Source: JALORV01 sp963780715
GTDB taxonomy: Bacteria > Pseudomonadota > Gammaproteobacteria > Burkholderiales > Burkholderiaceae_F
Reading direction: 5' to 3'
Assembly: GCA_963780715.1 (NCBI GenBank)
Contig: CAWADK010000020.1
Location: 87,075 to 151,074, forward strand
DNA: 64,000 nt
Below, one piece after another: positions 34,167-42,126 of this stretch. Every line of letters begins with the position of its first letter. Position 1 is the stretch's first letter. The notes beneath the pieces are model-generated. The model worked only from the letters and a program-made list of their open reading frames with translations, was not told where the DNA came from and made no database searches. The translations under genes and the position numbers were made by a program.

Positions 34167-34796
34167 TCAGCCTTCCGCGCGCTGGCGCATTTCGAGCAGG
34201 CGCGGATCGCCGGTCCTGCAGGCGGCATCCGCCGCGGGGCGCTCGCTCTCGTAGGCGGCGAGGCCGACCGACCGGGCGTTAAGCGGCGTTGCCGGGTCAT
34301 CGGCAGCACGATGCGCTCCGGGGTAGCCCCAGCGCGCGAGTTCGGCAGCGGCCAGTTCGATCGCTTCGTCCAGCCGTGCACGCACGGGCTCGGTCAGGCT
34401 GCCGCCAAAGTCATCGAGCGTCAGCGGCTGCACGCCGATCGCGACGATCTGCTCGGGCGCGGCTCCGTGCAGCTGCGCGAGCGCCAGGACGTCGTTGAAG
34501 CCGTTTTGGTGCGGACTCATCTTGCGTGCGCCCCAGGCCGGCACTTCGGCGTCGCGCAGGATCTTGAGTTCGCCGGGCACCAGCCCGAAGTCGACTGCGT
34601 CGAACACCAGCACGCGGCGGCTGGCTTCCACGTAGGGCAGGAGGCTGAGGCCGAGCGTTCCACCGTCCATCAACTCGACCCCGTCGGGAAAGCGATACGT
34701 CTGGTTCAGTGCCTCGACGGCGCGGACGCCAAAGCCTTCGTCGGCCCACAAGAGATTGCCGATCCCCAGCACCAGTACTTCGCGACGTGCATCCAT
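34167..34796 (-). CDS. hoxM: Hydrogenase maturation endopeptidase HoxM (HupD family)
   Basis: Nickel-dependent check protease that cuts the C-terminal tail from HoxG after metal insertion. 209 residues. Metal ligands are expected in the conserved GIGNLLWADEGFGVRAVEAL (Glu), FDAVDFGLVPGELKIL (Asp) and MSPHQNGFNDVLALAQL (His); all are present. DGGTLGLSLLPYV is also diagnostic. Immediately upstream lies a perfect inverted repeat (34801-34823) and no good ribosome site, so its translation or transcription may be controlled separately from hoxKGZ. Confidence 0.95.
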   Translation of the reverse strand: MDARREVLVLGIGNLLWADEGFGVRAVEALNQTYRFPDGVELMDGGTLGLSLLPYVEASRRVLVFDAVDFGLVPGELKILRDAEVPAWGARKMSPHQNGFNDVLALAQLHGAAPEQIVAIGVQPLTLDDFGGSLTEPVRARLDEAIELAAAELARWGYPGAHRAADDPATPLNARSVGLAAYESERPAADAACRTGDPRLLEMRQRAEG

Positions 34797-34800
34797 TGGA

Positions 34801-34823
34801 CGTGTAACCCGATTGGTTACACG
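34801..34823. promoter_or_regulatory. Perfect inverted repeat directly upstream of hoxM
   Basis: CGTGTAACC (34801-34809) and GGTTACACG (34815-34823) form a perfect 9-bp dyad with a 5-base spacer, ending four bases before the hoxM ATG. It could be an operator or, as RNA, a hairpin covering the ribosome-binding region, since no purine-rich site is visible elsewhere. There is no T-run, so it is not a normal terminator. Confidence 0.55.
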
Positions 34824-34912
34824 AACAGTAACGGCGGGGGTGGCAGGTGCGGTTGCTCTACGTCAACGCGCGAACGCGCGGTGCGCAAAGGCACTTCGGA
34901 GCGATCGGGATT

Positions 34913-35236
34913 TCAGCGGCCGCGCATCGAGGCGCGCACTTCGCGCGCGGCCGTGTGCATGTCCCACGCGACCTGCAGGTGCATCCAGAACGCGGCTTCG
35001 TTGCCGAAGAACATCGCCAGGCGCACGGCGGTGTCCGGAGTGATGGCGCGCCGGCCGTTGATCAGTTCGTTGACGCGCCGGCGCGAAACGCCGAGTGCCT
35101 TGGCCAGTTCGGTCTGGCTGATGCCGAGCGGCTTCATGAAGCGGGACTCGAGGAACTGCCCGGGCTGAGGCGGCCGGCGGGAAGGAATTCCCAACGAGGC
35201 CATCTGGCCTCGTCGGGAGCTTTGCGCTGCCATCAT
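34913..35236 (-). CDS. higA: HigA-family antitoxin/XRE regulator, without a partner toxin
   Basis: 107-residue helix-turn-helix protein of the HigA/VapI group. The core reads FMKPLGISQTELAKALGVSR, RRVNELINGRRAITPDTAVR, LAMFFGNEAAFWMHLQVAWD and ends with MHTAAREVRASMRGR. An N-terminal extension of about 20 residues precedes the domain, so the true start may be the internal ATG at residue 12 or another. HigA normally follows higB; no HigB/RelE-type toxin is encoded nearby. It sits between hoxZ and hoxM in an otherwise canonical hydrogenase operon, a likely insertion. Confidence 0.88.
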   Translation of the reverse strand: MMAAQSSRRGQMASLGIPSRRPPQPGQFLESRFMKPLGISQTELAKALGVSRRRVNELINGRRAITPDTAVRLAMFFGNEAAFWMHLQVAWDMHTAAREVRASMRGR

Positions 35237-35260
35237 GACGTGAAGCGCAGGACGCCGGGA

Positions 35261-36004
35261 TCACACCTTTTCGATCTTCGCGCCGGCCTTGAACGAGCGC
35301 ACGCCGCTGATCATCGTGCCGACCACGGTCTCCTGGCTCATGATGTCCTCGCGGAACACCATGTACATGTGCACGACCGCGAAGATCATCAGGTAGTACA
35401 TCGTGAAGTGATGGACGGTGCGCACCATCTGCGAACTGCCCAGCAGCGTGTTGACCCAGCCGAACACGTTCATCCATGTCGAGCCCCACCCGAACTGCTC
35501 GGAGAACAGGGCAAACCCCGTCAGGATGATGACGATCGACCCCAGCACGTACATCGCAAACATCGCGAACTGCGCCAGCGGGTTGTGGCCGATCCACAGC
35601 GCCGATTCCTTCCTCAGGAACAGGTAGTACATCGCCTGGCCGACCAGCCCCTTCCACCAGTTGAAGCTCCAGAGCGGCGGAATGAAGATTGCGCGGGCAT
35701 GATGGTTGCCGACGATCGCCCAGTAGATGCGGACCACGAAGGCGACCGCGAACACCATTGCGGCGATGAAGTGGATCATCCGCACGTTGCCGAAGAAGTA
35801 CGTGAAGGTCGCTTCCTCGCGCGGCCCGCTCCACGGCGATCCGATCAGGTAGCCGGTCGGGATCAGCACAAACATCGCGATCATCATCACCCAGTGCCAG
35901 ATGCGCACCGGGGCCTCGTACACATAGACCTGCCGGAGCGGCCCGCCCAGCACTGCGCCGCTGACCGGATCGACTTTCATCGCGCCATAGCCATGTTTCG
36001 ACAT
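35261..36004 (-). CDS. hoxZ: Ni/Fe-hydrogenase b-type cytochrome subunit HoxZ
   Basis: Membrane diheme cytochrome b that anchors the HoxKG dimer and passes electrons to quinone. 247 residues with four main membrane segments: IWHWVMMIAMFVLIPTGYLI, MIHFIAAMVFAVAFVVRIYW, FAMYVLGSIVIILTGFALFS and VRTVHHFTMYYLMIFAVVHM. Heme-ligand His candidates are in HWVMM, MIHFIAAM, HHFTMYYL and VHMYMVFRED. It starts 12 bases after hoxG and completes the structural genes. Confidence 0.95.
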   Translation of the reverse strand: MSKHGYGAMKVDPVSGAVLGGPLRQVYVYEAPVRIWHWVMMIAMFVLIPTGYLIGSPWSGPREEATFTYFFGNVRMIHFIAAMVFAVAFVVRIYWAIVGNHHARAIFIPPLWSFNWWKGLVGQAMYYLFLRKESALWIGHNPLAQFAMFAMYVLGSIVIILTGFALFSEQFGWGSTWMNVFGWVNTLLGSSQMVRTVHHFTMYYLMIFAVVHMYMVFREDIMSQETVVGTMISGVRSFKAGAKIEKV

Positions 36005-36016
36005 TTGTGGCTCCTC

Positions 36017-37810
36017 TCAGCGCACCTTTACGGAGACGATCTCTTCTCCCTCCGGCGACATGACGTGCGTCGCACACGCCAGGCACGGATCGAAGCTGTG
36101 GATCGTGCGCAGAATTTCGACGGGCTGGTCCGGCTTGGCCATCGGCGTGTTCAGCAGTGCCGCTTCATAAGCACCGATCTGGCCCTTCGAATCGCGCGGC
36201 CCCGCATTCCAGGTCGTCGGTACGACGCACTGGTAGCTGTCGATGCGACCGTTCTTGATCTTCACCCAGTGCGCGAGCGCGCCGCGTGGCGCCTCGACCG
36301 GCGCGACACCCTTGGCCTCGCCGGGCCAGGTCGCCGGTTCCCACTTGTCCACGTTGGCGGTTGCCAGGTCGCCGGACTTGATGTTGGTGATCAGCTGGTC
36401 GTAGAAGTAGCGCATCTTGTGCGCAGCCCATTGGCACTCGAGTCCGCGTGCGGCCGTGCGACCGAGCGTGGAGAACAGCGCCGTCACCGGCACGTCGAGC
36501 GCCTTGAGCACGCCGTTGACCTGCTCCTGGATCTCCTTGTGCCCCCGGGCATAGCCCACGAGGTAGCGCGCCAGCGGGCCGACCTCGACCGGGTGGCCTT
36601 TCCAGCGCGGCGACTTGACCCACGAATACTTCGCGGACTCGTCGATCTCCTGGATGTTGGTGCGCGTGCCCTTAGTGGCCTTCCCGAGCACAAAGTTGGG
36701 GTCGGTCACGCCGTCGAACGGATGCAGGCCCTTGGCCTCGTCCGCGTACTTGTACCAGCTGTGGGTGACCCACTCCTGCACCTGCTCGGGATCCTTCAGG
36801 TCGACTTCATGGACCTTCTTCAGGTCGCCGCCAAGAATGACGCCGGCTGGCAGCAGCATGCTCTTGTCGCTGTAGTCGTTGGGGATGTCCGGGAAGTCAC
36901 CGTAGGACATGACGTTCTGGTTGGACAGACCGCCACCCCATTTGGCCCAGTCCTTGTAGAACCCGGCAATTGCGAGCAGGTCGGGGATATAGACCTGGTC
37001 GACGAACTCGATCGTGCGGTCGCAGATGTCCTTGACCATGTTGAGGTTCGCCATGTTGACCGCGCCGATTGCGCCGGTGCCGTCAACATTGATGGGCGAG
37101 GGCACGCCACCGACCAGCCAGTTCGGGTGCGGATTCTTGCCGCCGAATATCGTCTGGATCTTGACGATTTCCTTCTGGAAGTCGAGCGCTTCGAGGTAGT
37201 GCGTTGTCGCCAGCAGGTTCACCTCGGGCGGCAGCTTGTACGCCGGGTTGCCCCAGTAGGCGTTGGCGAAGATGCCGAGCTGGCCGCTCTCGACGAACTT
37301 CTTGAGCCGGCTCTGCACCTCGCGGAAGTAGCCCGGCGAGCTGTTGGGCCACGGCGAGATCGACTGCTGGATTTCGCTGGTCTTCTTCGGGTCCGCCTTC
37401 AGCGCCGAGACGACGTCGACCCAGTCGAGCGCGTGCAGGTGGTAGAAGTGCACGAGGTGGTCCTGGGCGTACAGCGTCGCGTGCATCAGGTTGCGGATGA
37501 TGTTGGCGTTCTTCGGGATCTTGATCCCGAGCGCGTCCTCGACCGAGCGCACCGAGGCGAGCGCGTGCACGCCAGTGCAGACGCCGCAGATGCGCTCGAC
37601 GAACGCCCACGCGTCACGCGGGTCGCGGCCTTTGAGGATGACCTCGAGCCCGCGCCACATCGTGCCGGTCGACACGGCATTGCGGATCACGTTGTCCTTG
37701 TCGACGTTGACCTCGATGCGCAGATGCCCCTCGATGCGGGTGATCGGATCGACGACGATGCGCCGGCCGCTGTTGTCGAGGGTGAAGCCTTGAGTCTGGA
37801 TGGTCGGCAT
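36017..37810 (-). CDS. hoxG: Uptake [NiFe] hydrogenase large subunit HoxG (group 1)
   Basis: Catalytic subunit with the NiFe(CN)2CO site, 597 residues. The L1 motif RICGVCTGVHALASVRSVED places the first Cys pair at about 75 and 78, and the C-terminal DPCLACATH the second pair at about 576 and 579. The 15-residue tail after His582 (VMSPEGEEIVSVKVR) is what HoxM removes. Other landmarks are RIEGHLRIEVN near 25 and MWRGLEVILKGRDPRDAWAF. No signal peptide: it is exported together with HoxK by the Tat route. One of the best supported genes in the window. Confidence 0.98.
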   Translation of the reverse strand: MPTIQTQGFTLDNSGRRIVVDPITRIEGHLRIEVNVDKDNVIRNAVSTGTMWRGLEVILKGRDPRDAWAFVERICGVCTGVHALASVRSVEDALGIKIPKNANIIRNLMHATLYAQDHLVHFYHLHALDWVDVVSALKADPKKTSEIQQSISPWPNSSPGYFREVQSRLKKFVESGQLGIFANAYWGNPAYKLPPEVNLLATTHYLEALDFQKEIVKIQTIFGGKNPHPNWLVGGVPSPINVDGTGAIGAVNMANLNMVKDICDRTIEFVDQVYIPDLLAIAGFYKDWAKWGGGLSNQNVMSYGDFPDIPNDYSDKSMLLPAGVILGGDLKKVHEVDLKDPEQVQEWVTHSWYKYADEAKGLHPFDGVTDPNFVLGKATKGTRTNIQEIDESAKYSWVKSPRWKGHPVEVGPLARYLVGYARGHKEIQEQVNGVLKALDVPVTALFSTLGRTAARGLECQWAAHKMRYFYDQLITNIKSGDLATANVDKWEPATWPGEAKGVAPVEAPRGALAHWVKIKNGRIDSYQCVVPTTWNAGPRDSKGQIGAYEAALLNTPMAKPDQPVEILRTIHSFDPCLACATHVMSPEGEEIVSVKVR

Positions 37811-37812
37811 GA

Positions 37813-38922
37813 TTACTTCTCCACCGTCTCGTTAACCTTGTCATTGCGCCCGGAACTGCGCGCCTGCTTGATCGCGCTGACGGCGGCGTGCGCCGCGAGC
37901 GCTGCGCCCGTCACTGCAAGAGCACCGACGCCGAAGCGTGTTGCCGTGCCTTCGATGCCGACGCCCGCGACGCCCGGCGGGCGGATCGTCGTCAGATGGT
38001 CGTAGAACGAGCCCTTGTCCCAGAAGTCGTCTTCCGAGCAGCCGATGCAGCCGTGGCCCGACTGGATCGGGAAGCTGAGCCCTTCGTTCCAGCGCACCGC
38101 CGAGCAGGCGTTGTAGGTGACCGGGCCTTTGCAGCCGACCTTGTAGAGGCAGTATCCCTGGCGCGCGCCCGCATCGTCGAAGCGCTCGACGAACTGGCCC
38201 GCGTCGAAGTTCGGGCGTCGATAGCACTTGTCGTGCACACGCACGCTGTAGAACATCTTTGGCCGTCCCTGCGCGTCCATCTCCGGAAGCCGGTCGAAAG
38301 TCAGCACGTAGGTCACGACGCCCGTCATCACTTCCGCGATCGGCGGGCAGCCCGGCACCTTGATGATCGGTTTGTCGAAGATGACCTTATGCACAGGCAC
38401 TGCCTGGGTCGGATTCGGCTTCGCGGCCTGCACGCAGCCCCACGAGGCACACGAACCCCAGGAGATTATGGCCTTGGCGTCCTTGGCAACGTGCTTCAGC
38501 TTCTCGACGAACGGGCGCCCACCCGGGATGCAGTAGATGCCGTCGTCGGCTAGCGGCGGATTGCCCTCGACCGCAAGGATGTAGTTCCCCTTGTACTTGC
38601 TGATCGTCTGCTCGAGCGCCTCTTCGGCCTGGTGCCCTGCGGCGGCCATGAGGGTGTCGTCGTAGTCGAGCGAGATCATCGACAGCACGACATCCTTGGC
38701 GAGCGGGTGCGCTGAGCGGATGAACGACTCCGTGCAGCACGTGCACTCCAGGCCGTGCAGCCAGATGACCGGCGTGCGCGGCTTGGTCTGCAGCGCCTTC
38801 GCGATCTCTTGTGCGCCGGCTTCGCCGAGCCCGAGCGATGCTGCGGTCAGACTGCAGAACTTCAGAAAGCTCCGCCGCGTGATCCCCTGCCGCCGCATCA
38901 CTTCGTATGACGTTTCGAGCAT
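37813..38922 (-). CDS. hoxK: Uptake [NiFe] hydrogenase small subunit HoxK, oxygen-tolerant group 1d type
   Basis: Electron-transfer subunit, 369 residues. A Tat signal with RRSFLKFCSL (Arg16-Arg17) opens the protein. The proximal cluster motif reads LECTCCTESFIRSAHP (Cys60, 62, 63) and WGSCASWGCVQAAKPNPTQA (Cys158, 163): the extra Cys62 and Cys163 are those that build the [4Fe-3S] cluster of oxygen-tolerant membrane-bound hydrogenases. Medial and distal cluster segments (CYRRPNFDAGQF, YKVGCKGPVTYNACSAVRWN, GHGCIGCSEDDFWD) are intact, and a C-terminal membrane anchor (FGVGALAVTGAALAAHAAVS) follows. First gene of the operon. Confidence 0.98.
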   Translation of the reverse strand: MLETSYEVMRRQGITRRSFLKFCSLTAASLGLGEAGAQEIAKALQTKPRTPVIWLHGLECTCCTESFIRSAHPLAKDVVLSMISLDYDDTLMAAAGHQAEEALEQTISKYKGNYILAVEGNPPLADDGIYCIPGGRPFVEKLKHVAKDAKAIISWGSCASWGCVQAAKPNPTQAVPVHKVIFDKPIIKVPGCPPIAEVMTGVVTYVLTFDRLPEMDAQGRPKMFYSVRVHDKCYRRPNFDAGQFVERFDDAGARQGYCLYKVGCKGPVTYNACSAVRWNEGLSFPIQSGHGCIGCSEDDFWDKGSFYDHLTTIRPPGVAGVGIEGTATRFGVGALAVTGAALAAHAAVSAIKQARSSGRNDKVNETVEK

Positions 38923-39017
38923 GGTCTATCTCCCTGGGTCATGTCTTGCGTGTGGCTCGGCAGTCGCACTGCTTTCGCCGCATGCTCCGCATGCTTCTCC
39001 TTTGCGCGCGAAGCCCG

Positions 39018-39031
39018 TTGATGCACGTCAA
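39018..39031. promoter_or_regulatory. FNR/Crp-like box between hoxK and the divergent cNMP-domain gene
   Basis: TTGATGCACGTCAA is one base from the FNR consensus TTGAT-N4-ATCAA. It lies in the 289-base divergent region, about 96 bases upstream of the hoxK ATG and 180 bases upstream of the plus-strand gene. No convincing -10 was found at the right distance on either strand, so which promoter it serves is open. The only Crp/Fnr protein with a DNA-binding domain in the window is encoded at 42127-42819. Confidence 0.5.
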
Positions 39032-39211
39032 CGCGGTGGAAAGCGCCGACGATGTGCTTCGATTTCGGTCACGGGTGTTACGGGATCCGTTACAGTCCGT
39101 GCCGGGTCTGCAGGGCCTATCCTTGAGCTACTGCAAGTCTGTTTCGATATTCGCGCCGTTAAATTCAGGCACCGATGTTCTTTGCATCGGCGTACTCATC
39201 ACGAGGTCACG

Positions 39212-39694
39212 ATGTCGCAGGATCGCTTTGAAGCTCTTCGGGGTTCGCGCCTGGCGGCCGAACTGGATGAGCCACAGTGCAGGAAGCTCGCGGGCCTGAT
39301 GGAGCTGGTGGAGCTCAAGGATGGCGACGTGCTGGTGCGGGAGGGCACGACGGACGATCACCTGTTCGTCGTCGTCAGCGGAGCGCTCGGCGTGGTGCGA
39401 CACCCGGCGGGAGAGCCCCCCGTCGCCCTGCACACACTGGTGCCGGGGGACCTCGCCGGCGAGCTGTCGTTCATCGACGACACCGAGCGCTATGCCTCAT
39501 TGCAGGCGGAGGGGCCGACGCGCGTGATGTCGCTGCGGCGCCCCGCGCTAGAGTCACTGCTGAAGTCCGATCCCGAGATCGTCTACCGGACGATGCGCGC
39601 CATCATTCGCACCGCGCACGCGATCCAGCGGCGCCTGTCGAGCCAGTCGATCGAGCTGGCGAACTACATCTACAAACAGCACGGACGCTACTGA
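39212..39694 (+). CDS. Cyclic nucleotide-binding domain protein without DNA-binding domain
   Basis: 160 residues. One cNMP-binding beta-roll covers about residues 12-125: KLAGLMELVELKDGDVLVRE, GTTDDHLFVVVSGALGVVRH, TLVPGDLAGELSFIDDTERY (the phosphate-binding cassette, PGD..GELSFI) and ASLQAEGPTRVMSLRRPALE. A C-terminal helix (TMRAIIRTAHAIQRRLSSQS) follows and the protein ends at YKQHGRY, with no helix-turn-helix. It is divergent from hoxK and shares the FNR-like box region. A role in sensing for hydrogenase or redox control is a guess. Start chosen at ATG 39212, preceded by GAGGTCAC. Confidence 0.85.
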   Translation: MSQDRFEALRGSRLAAELDEPQCRKLAGLMELVELKDGDVLVREGTTDDHLFVVVSGALGVVRHPAGEPPVALHTLVPGDLAGELSFIDDTERYASLQAEGPTRVMSLRRPALESLLKSDPEIVYRTMRAIIRTAHAIQRRLSSQSIELANYIYKQHGRY

Positions 39695-39729
39695 ACGTGC
39701 GCGACCGGCGGCGCCAGTAGACTCGGCGC

Positions 39730-41211
39730 ATGACGTCTTCTGAGCCCGCACAAGTGCCGGTCACGCCGGACACCGGGCCTGTCACCGTCGTCTTCGGCGC
39801 GAGCGGCTACGTCGGTTCGAACCTGGTCCTTTGGCTGGCTGCAGCCGGCCATCGGGTGCGGGCGGTCGCGCGGCAGCGCCGTGTGCTCGAAGCCCGTGGC
39901 TGGCAGGATGTCGAGCTGGTTGAAGCCGACGCCCTGAGCCCGGACACGCTGGACGCGGCGCTCGAAGGCTGTGGCGTCGCCTACTACCTCGTGCACTCGA
40001 TGGCAGCCGGTAGCAACTTCGCCCGGCTCGACCGGGAGGCCGCGCGCAACTTCGCACAGGCGGCGGCGCGAAGTGGAGTGCGGCGCATCGTCTACCTGGG
40101 TGGCCTCGTGCCCGCAGGTGCCGATTCGGAGCACCTGGTGTCGCGCCAGGAGAGCGGCGACCTGCTGCGATCGACGCCCGTCCCCGTGACCGAAATACGC
40201 GCCGGCATCATCGTCGGCGCCGGTTCCGCGGCCTACGAAGTGATGCGCGACCTCGTGTACCACCTGCCGCTGATGGTCACGCCCAAGTGGGTCCAGTCGA
40301 AGTCATCGCCGATTGCGCTGCAGAACCTGCTGCACTACCTGCTGGCGCTGGCGACGGAACCGGGCGCTGCCGGCCGCATCTTCGATGCGGGCGGGCCGGA
40401 ACTGCTGACCTACGAAGAAATGATGCTGGCCTTCGGCGAAGTCGTCGGCAAGCGACCGCGCATTCTCCGTGTGCCTGTGCTGAGCCCGCGGCTGTCGTCG
40501 TATTGGCTGGGACTCGTGACGTCGGTTCCGGCCAGCATTGCGCGTGCTCTGATTGGCGGCCTGAAGTACGACATTCCCGCTAACGACACGGAACTGCGCG
40601 CGTTGGTGCCGCAAAAGTTGTTGACGTTCCGCGAAGCCGTGCTTGCCGCGCTGGATTCGGAGCGGCAGCACCGGGTCGCGGGTCGCTGGACCGAGGGTGC
40701 GTTCCCGCACCGTGCTTACCGCCACGACCACGCGTTCTACGCCAAGCGCGCGGGCGGTGCTGCCGAGACAGCGGTGACGCCGGCGGCCGTCTGGCCAGTC
40801 GTGACGGCCATCGGCGGTGACAACCGCTATTACACGCTGAACTTCCTGTGGTGGCTGCGTGAGCTCATCGACTGGCTGGTCGGTGGTCCTGGCTTCACGC
40901 ACGGGCGACGCGATCCGGTCGACCTGCGTGTCGGTGACGCGATCGACTACTGGACCGTGCTGGCGCTCGAGCCGGAGCGTCGGCTCACGCTGTACTTCGG
41001 CATGAAGGCACCTGGCTCCGGAATTCTCGAGTTCGAACTCGAGCCACTGGCGCAAGGCGGAACGCGGCTTACCGAGACGGCTTACTGGCACCCACGAGGC
41101 ATCTGGGGGCTGCTCTACTGGTACGCGATGGTTCCGGCGCACCTGTTCCTGTTTCGCAGGATGACGCGCGCGATGGTCCGGCGCGCCGAGCAGGGCGCGG
41201 CACAGTCCTGA
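39730..41211 (+). CDS. NAD(P)-binding SDR-type protein with C-terminal DUF2867
   Basis: 493 residues. The N-terminal Rossmann domain (TVVFGASGYVGSNLVLWLAA, glycine motif GASGYVG, then YLVHSMAAGSNFARLDREAA and VYLGGLVPAGADSEHLVSRQ) is an atypical extended SDR/NmrA-like domain to about residue 300. The rest (YYTLNFLWWLRELIDWLVGG, RRDPVDLRVGDAIDYWTVLA, TETAYWHPRGIWGLLYWYAM) is DUF2867, a START-like domain. Such fusions are common in proteobacteria; the substrate is unknown. It starts 35 bases after the cNMP-domain gene and may be co-transcribed with it. Confidence 0.9.
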   Translation: MTSSEPAQVPVTPDTGPVTVVFGASGYVGSNLVLWLAAAGHRVRAVARQRRVLEARGWQDVELVEADALSPDTLDAALEGCGVAYYLVHSMAAGSNFARLDREAARNFAQAAARSGVRRIVYLGGLVPAGADSEHLVSRQESGDLLRSTPVPVTEIRAGIIVGAGSAAYEVMRDLVYHLPLMVTPKWVQSKSSPIALQNLLHYLLALATEPGAAGRIFDAGGPELLTYEEMMLAFGEVVGKRPRILRVPVLSPRLSSYWLGLVTSVPASIARALIGGLKYDIPANDTELRALVPQKLLTFREAVLAALDSERQHRVAGRWTEGAFPHRAYRHDHAFYAKRAGGAAETAVTPAAVWPVVTAIGGDNRYYTLNFLWWLRELIDWLVGGPGFTHGRRDPVDLRVGDAIDYWTVLALEPERRLTLYFGMKAPGSGILEFELEPLAQGGTRLTETAYWHPRGIWGLLYWYAMVPAHLFLFRRMTRAMVRRAEQGAAQS

Positions 41212-41230
41212 CTGCTGTTTAGGACACCCG

Positions 41231-41662
41231 TCAGAGCTGCTCGAGCAGGTGCTTGCGCCGTCGCTCCTCGGCGACGAACTCCTCGAGTTCGGGATCGAGC
41301 GCGCTGCGGGACGACACCACGCCGATCGGAACGCCCTTGTCGACCACCGGCAAGTGGCGGAAACCGTTTTCGTGCATCAGCGCCATCGCGACACCGAACG
41401 CCTTCTCGGGCGCGATCGTCTTCGGCTCGGGGGTCATCACCTCGGCAAGGTGCGTCACATCGGGATCGAGGCCGCATGCGACCACGCGAAAGACCACATC
41501 GCGTTCCGTGAAGATGCCGAGCAGCTTGTCGTCCTCAACGACCAGCACCGCACCGACGGCACGCGAGGCCATCATCTTGGATGCCTCGCGAACGGTGGAC
41601 CCCGGCGCAGCGACCAGCAGCTTGCGAGGTTCGATGAGTTGCCTGACGGGCGTGCTGAACAT
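41231..41662 (-). CDS. CBS domain-containing protein
   Basis: 143 residues made of two CBS motifs: residues 5-60 (VREASKMMASRAVGAVLVVE, LLGIFTERDVVFRVVA) and 70-130 (VMTPEPKTIAPEKAFGVAMA, GFRHLPVVDKGVPIGVVSSR), then a charged tail EERRRKHLLEQL. Stand-alone CBS pairs bind adenosine nucleotides and often act as energy sensors; the partner is unknown. The start at 41662 gives MFSTPVRQLIEP, typical of the family; a longer frame exists nine codons upstream. Confidence 0.92.
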   Translation of the reverse strand: MFSTPVRQLIEPRKLLVAAPGSTVREASKMMASRAVGAVLVVEDDKLLGIFTERDVVFRVVACGLDPDVTHLAEVMTPEPKTIAPEKAFGVAMALMHENGFRHLPVVDKGVPIGVVSSRSALDPELEEFVAEERRRKHLLEQL

Positions 41663-41846
41663 GAGCTTCCTCGTTCCGATGCGGTGCATTCAACGTGCAC
41701 AGCCATCGGCCTGCGCGTGGCGCGATGCCGCTCAACCTAACGGCATGCGCCTGCGAGGGCTTGACGCCCGTCAAGCCAAGGACACGGCTACCACTTCCGG
41801 ACTGACGGCCATTGGCGGCCGTCAGTCTTCTAGCGCATGTGCGGGT

Positions 41847-42044
41847 TCAGGACTTGGTGCGCACGGCACAGGTATTGATGCCCAGCAGGGAATAGGGCGG
41901 GCACCAGCCGGTCAGGCCGGTCGCCAGCGGCACGATGCCGAGCCAGCCCCACCAGCCGACCGTGCCGGTGGCGGCCAGGGCGATTAGAACCACGCCAGCC
42001 AGGATGCGGAGCGTGCGGTCAACACTGCCAACGTTCTTGGTCAT
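41847..42044 (-). CDS. Small membrane protein, DUF2892 family
   Basis: 65 residues with the DUF2892/YgaP-membrane-domain pattern: MTKNVGSVDRTLRILAGVVL, then a second segment WWGWLGIVPLATGLTGWCPP and the closing YSLLGINTC. The Cys pair in GWCPP and INTC is usual. It follows a Crp/Fnr gene on the same strand by 82 bases. Relatives often accompany rhodanese or sulfur genes; function unknown. Confidence 0.92.
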   Translation of the reverse strand: MTKNVGSVDRTLRILAGVVLIALAATGTVGWWGWLGIVPLATGLTGWCPPYSLLGINTCAVRTKS

Positions 42045-42126
42045 TCAGGTCTCCAGGGTTCCAGGTACGGAAGGGCGGCGCCTTCATGCACGCATTGGAG
42101 CGCGTTTCTGCGGCGGTGTCTGTAAC

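Noticed and set aside
34913..35236. A HigBA toxin-antitoxin module
   Set aside because: Only the HigA-like protein is present; no RelE/HigB-type toxin frame was found on either side.
34847..38005. A 1052-codon open frame on the plus strand across hoxM-hoxK
   Set aside because: It is the antisense shadow of high-GC hydrogenase genes; composition is Arg/His/Asp-rich with no domain pattern. The same holds for long plus-strand frames at 12024-14168, 27519-30374 and 58425-60923.
38953..38968. Sigma-54 promoter for the hydrogenase operon
   Set aside because: TGGCTCGGCAGTCGCA is a good match but faces away from hoxK. The best minus-strand candidate (GG-N10-GC near 38969-38984) matches poorly, so no sigma-54 promoter is annotated for hox.
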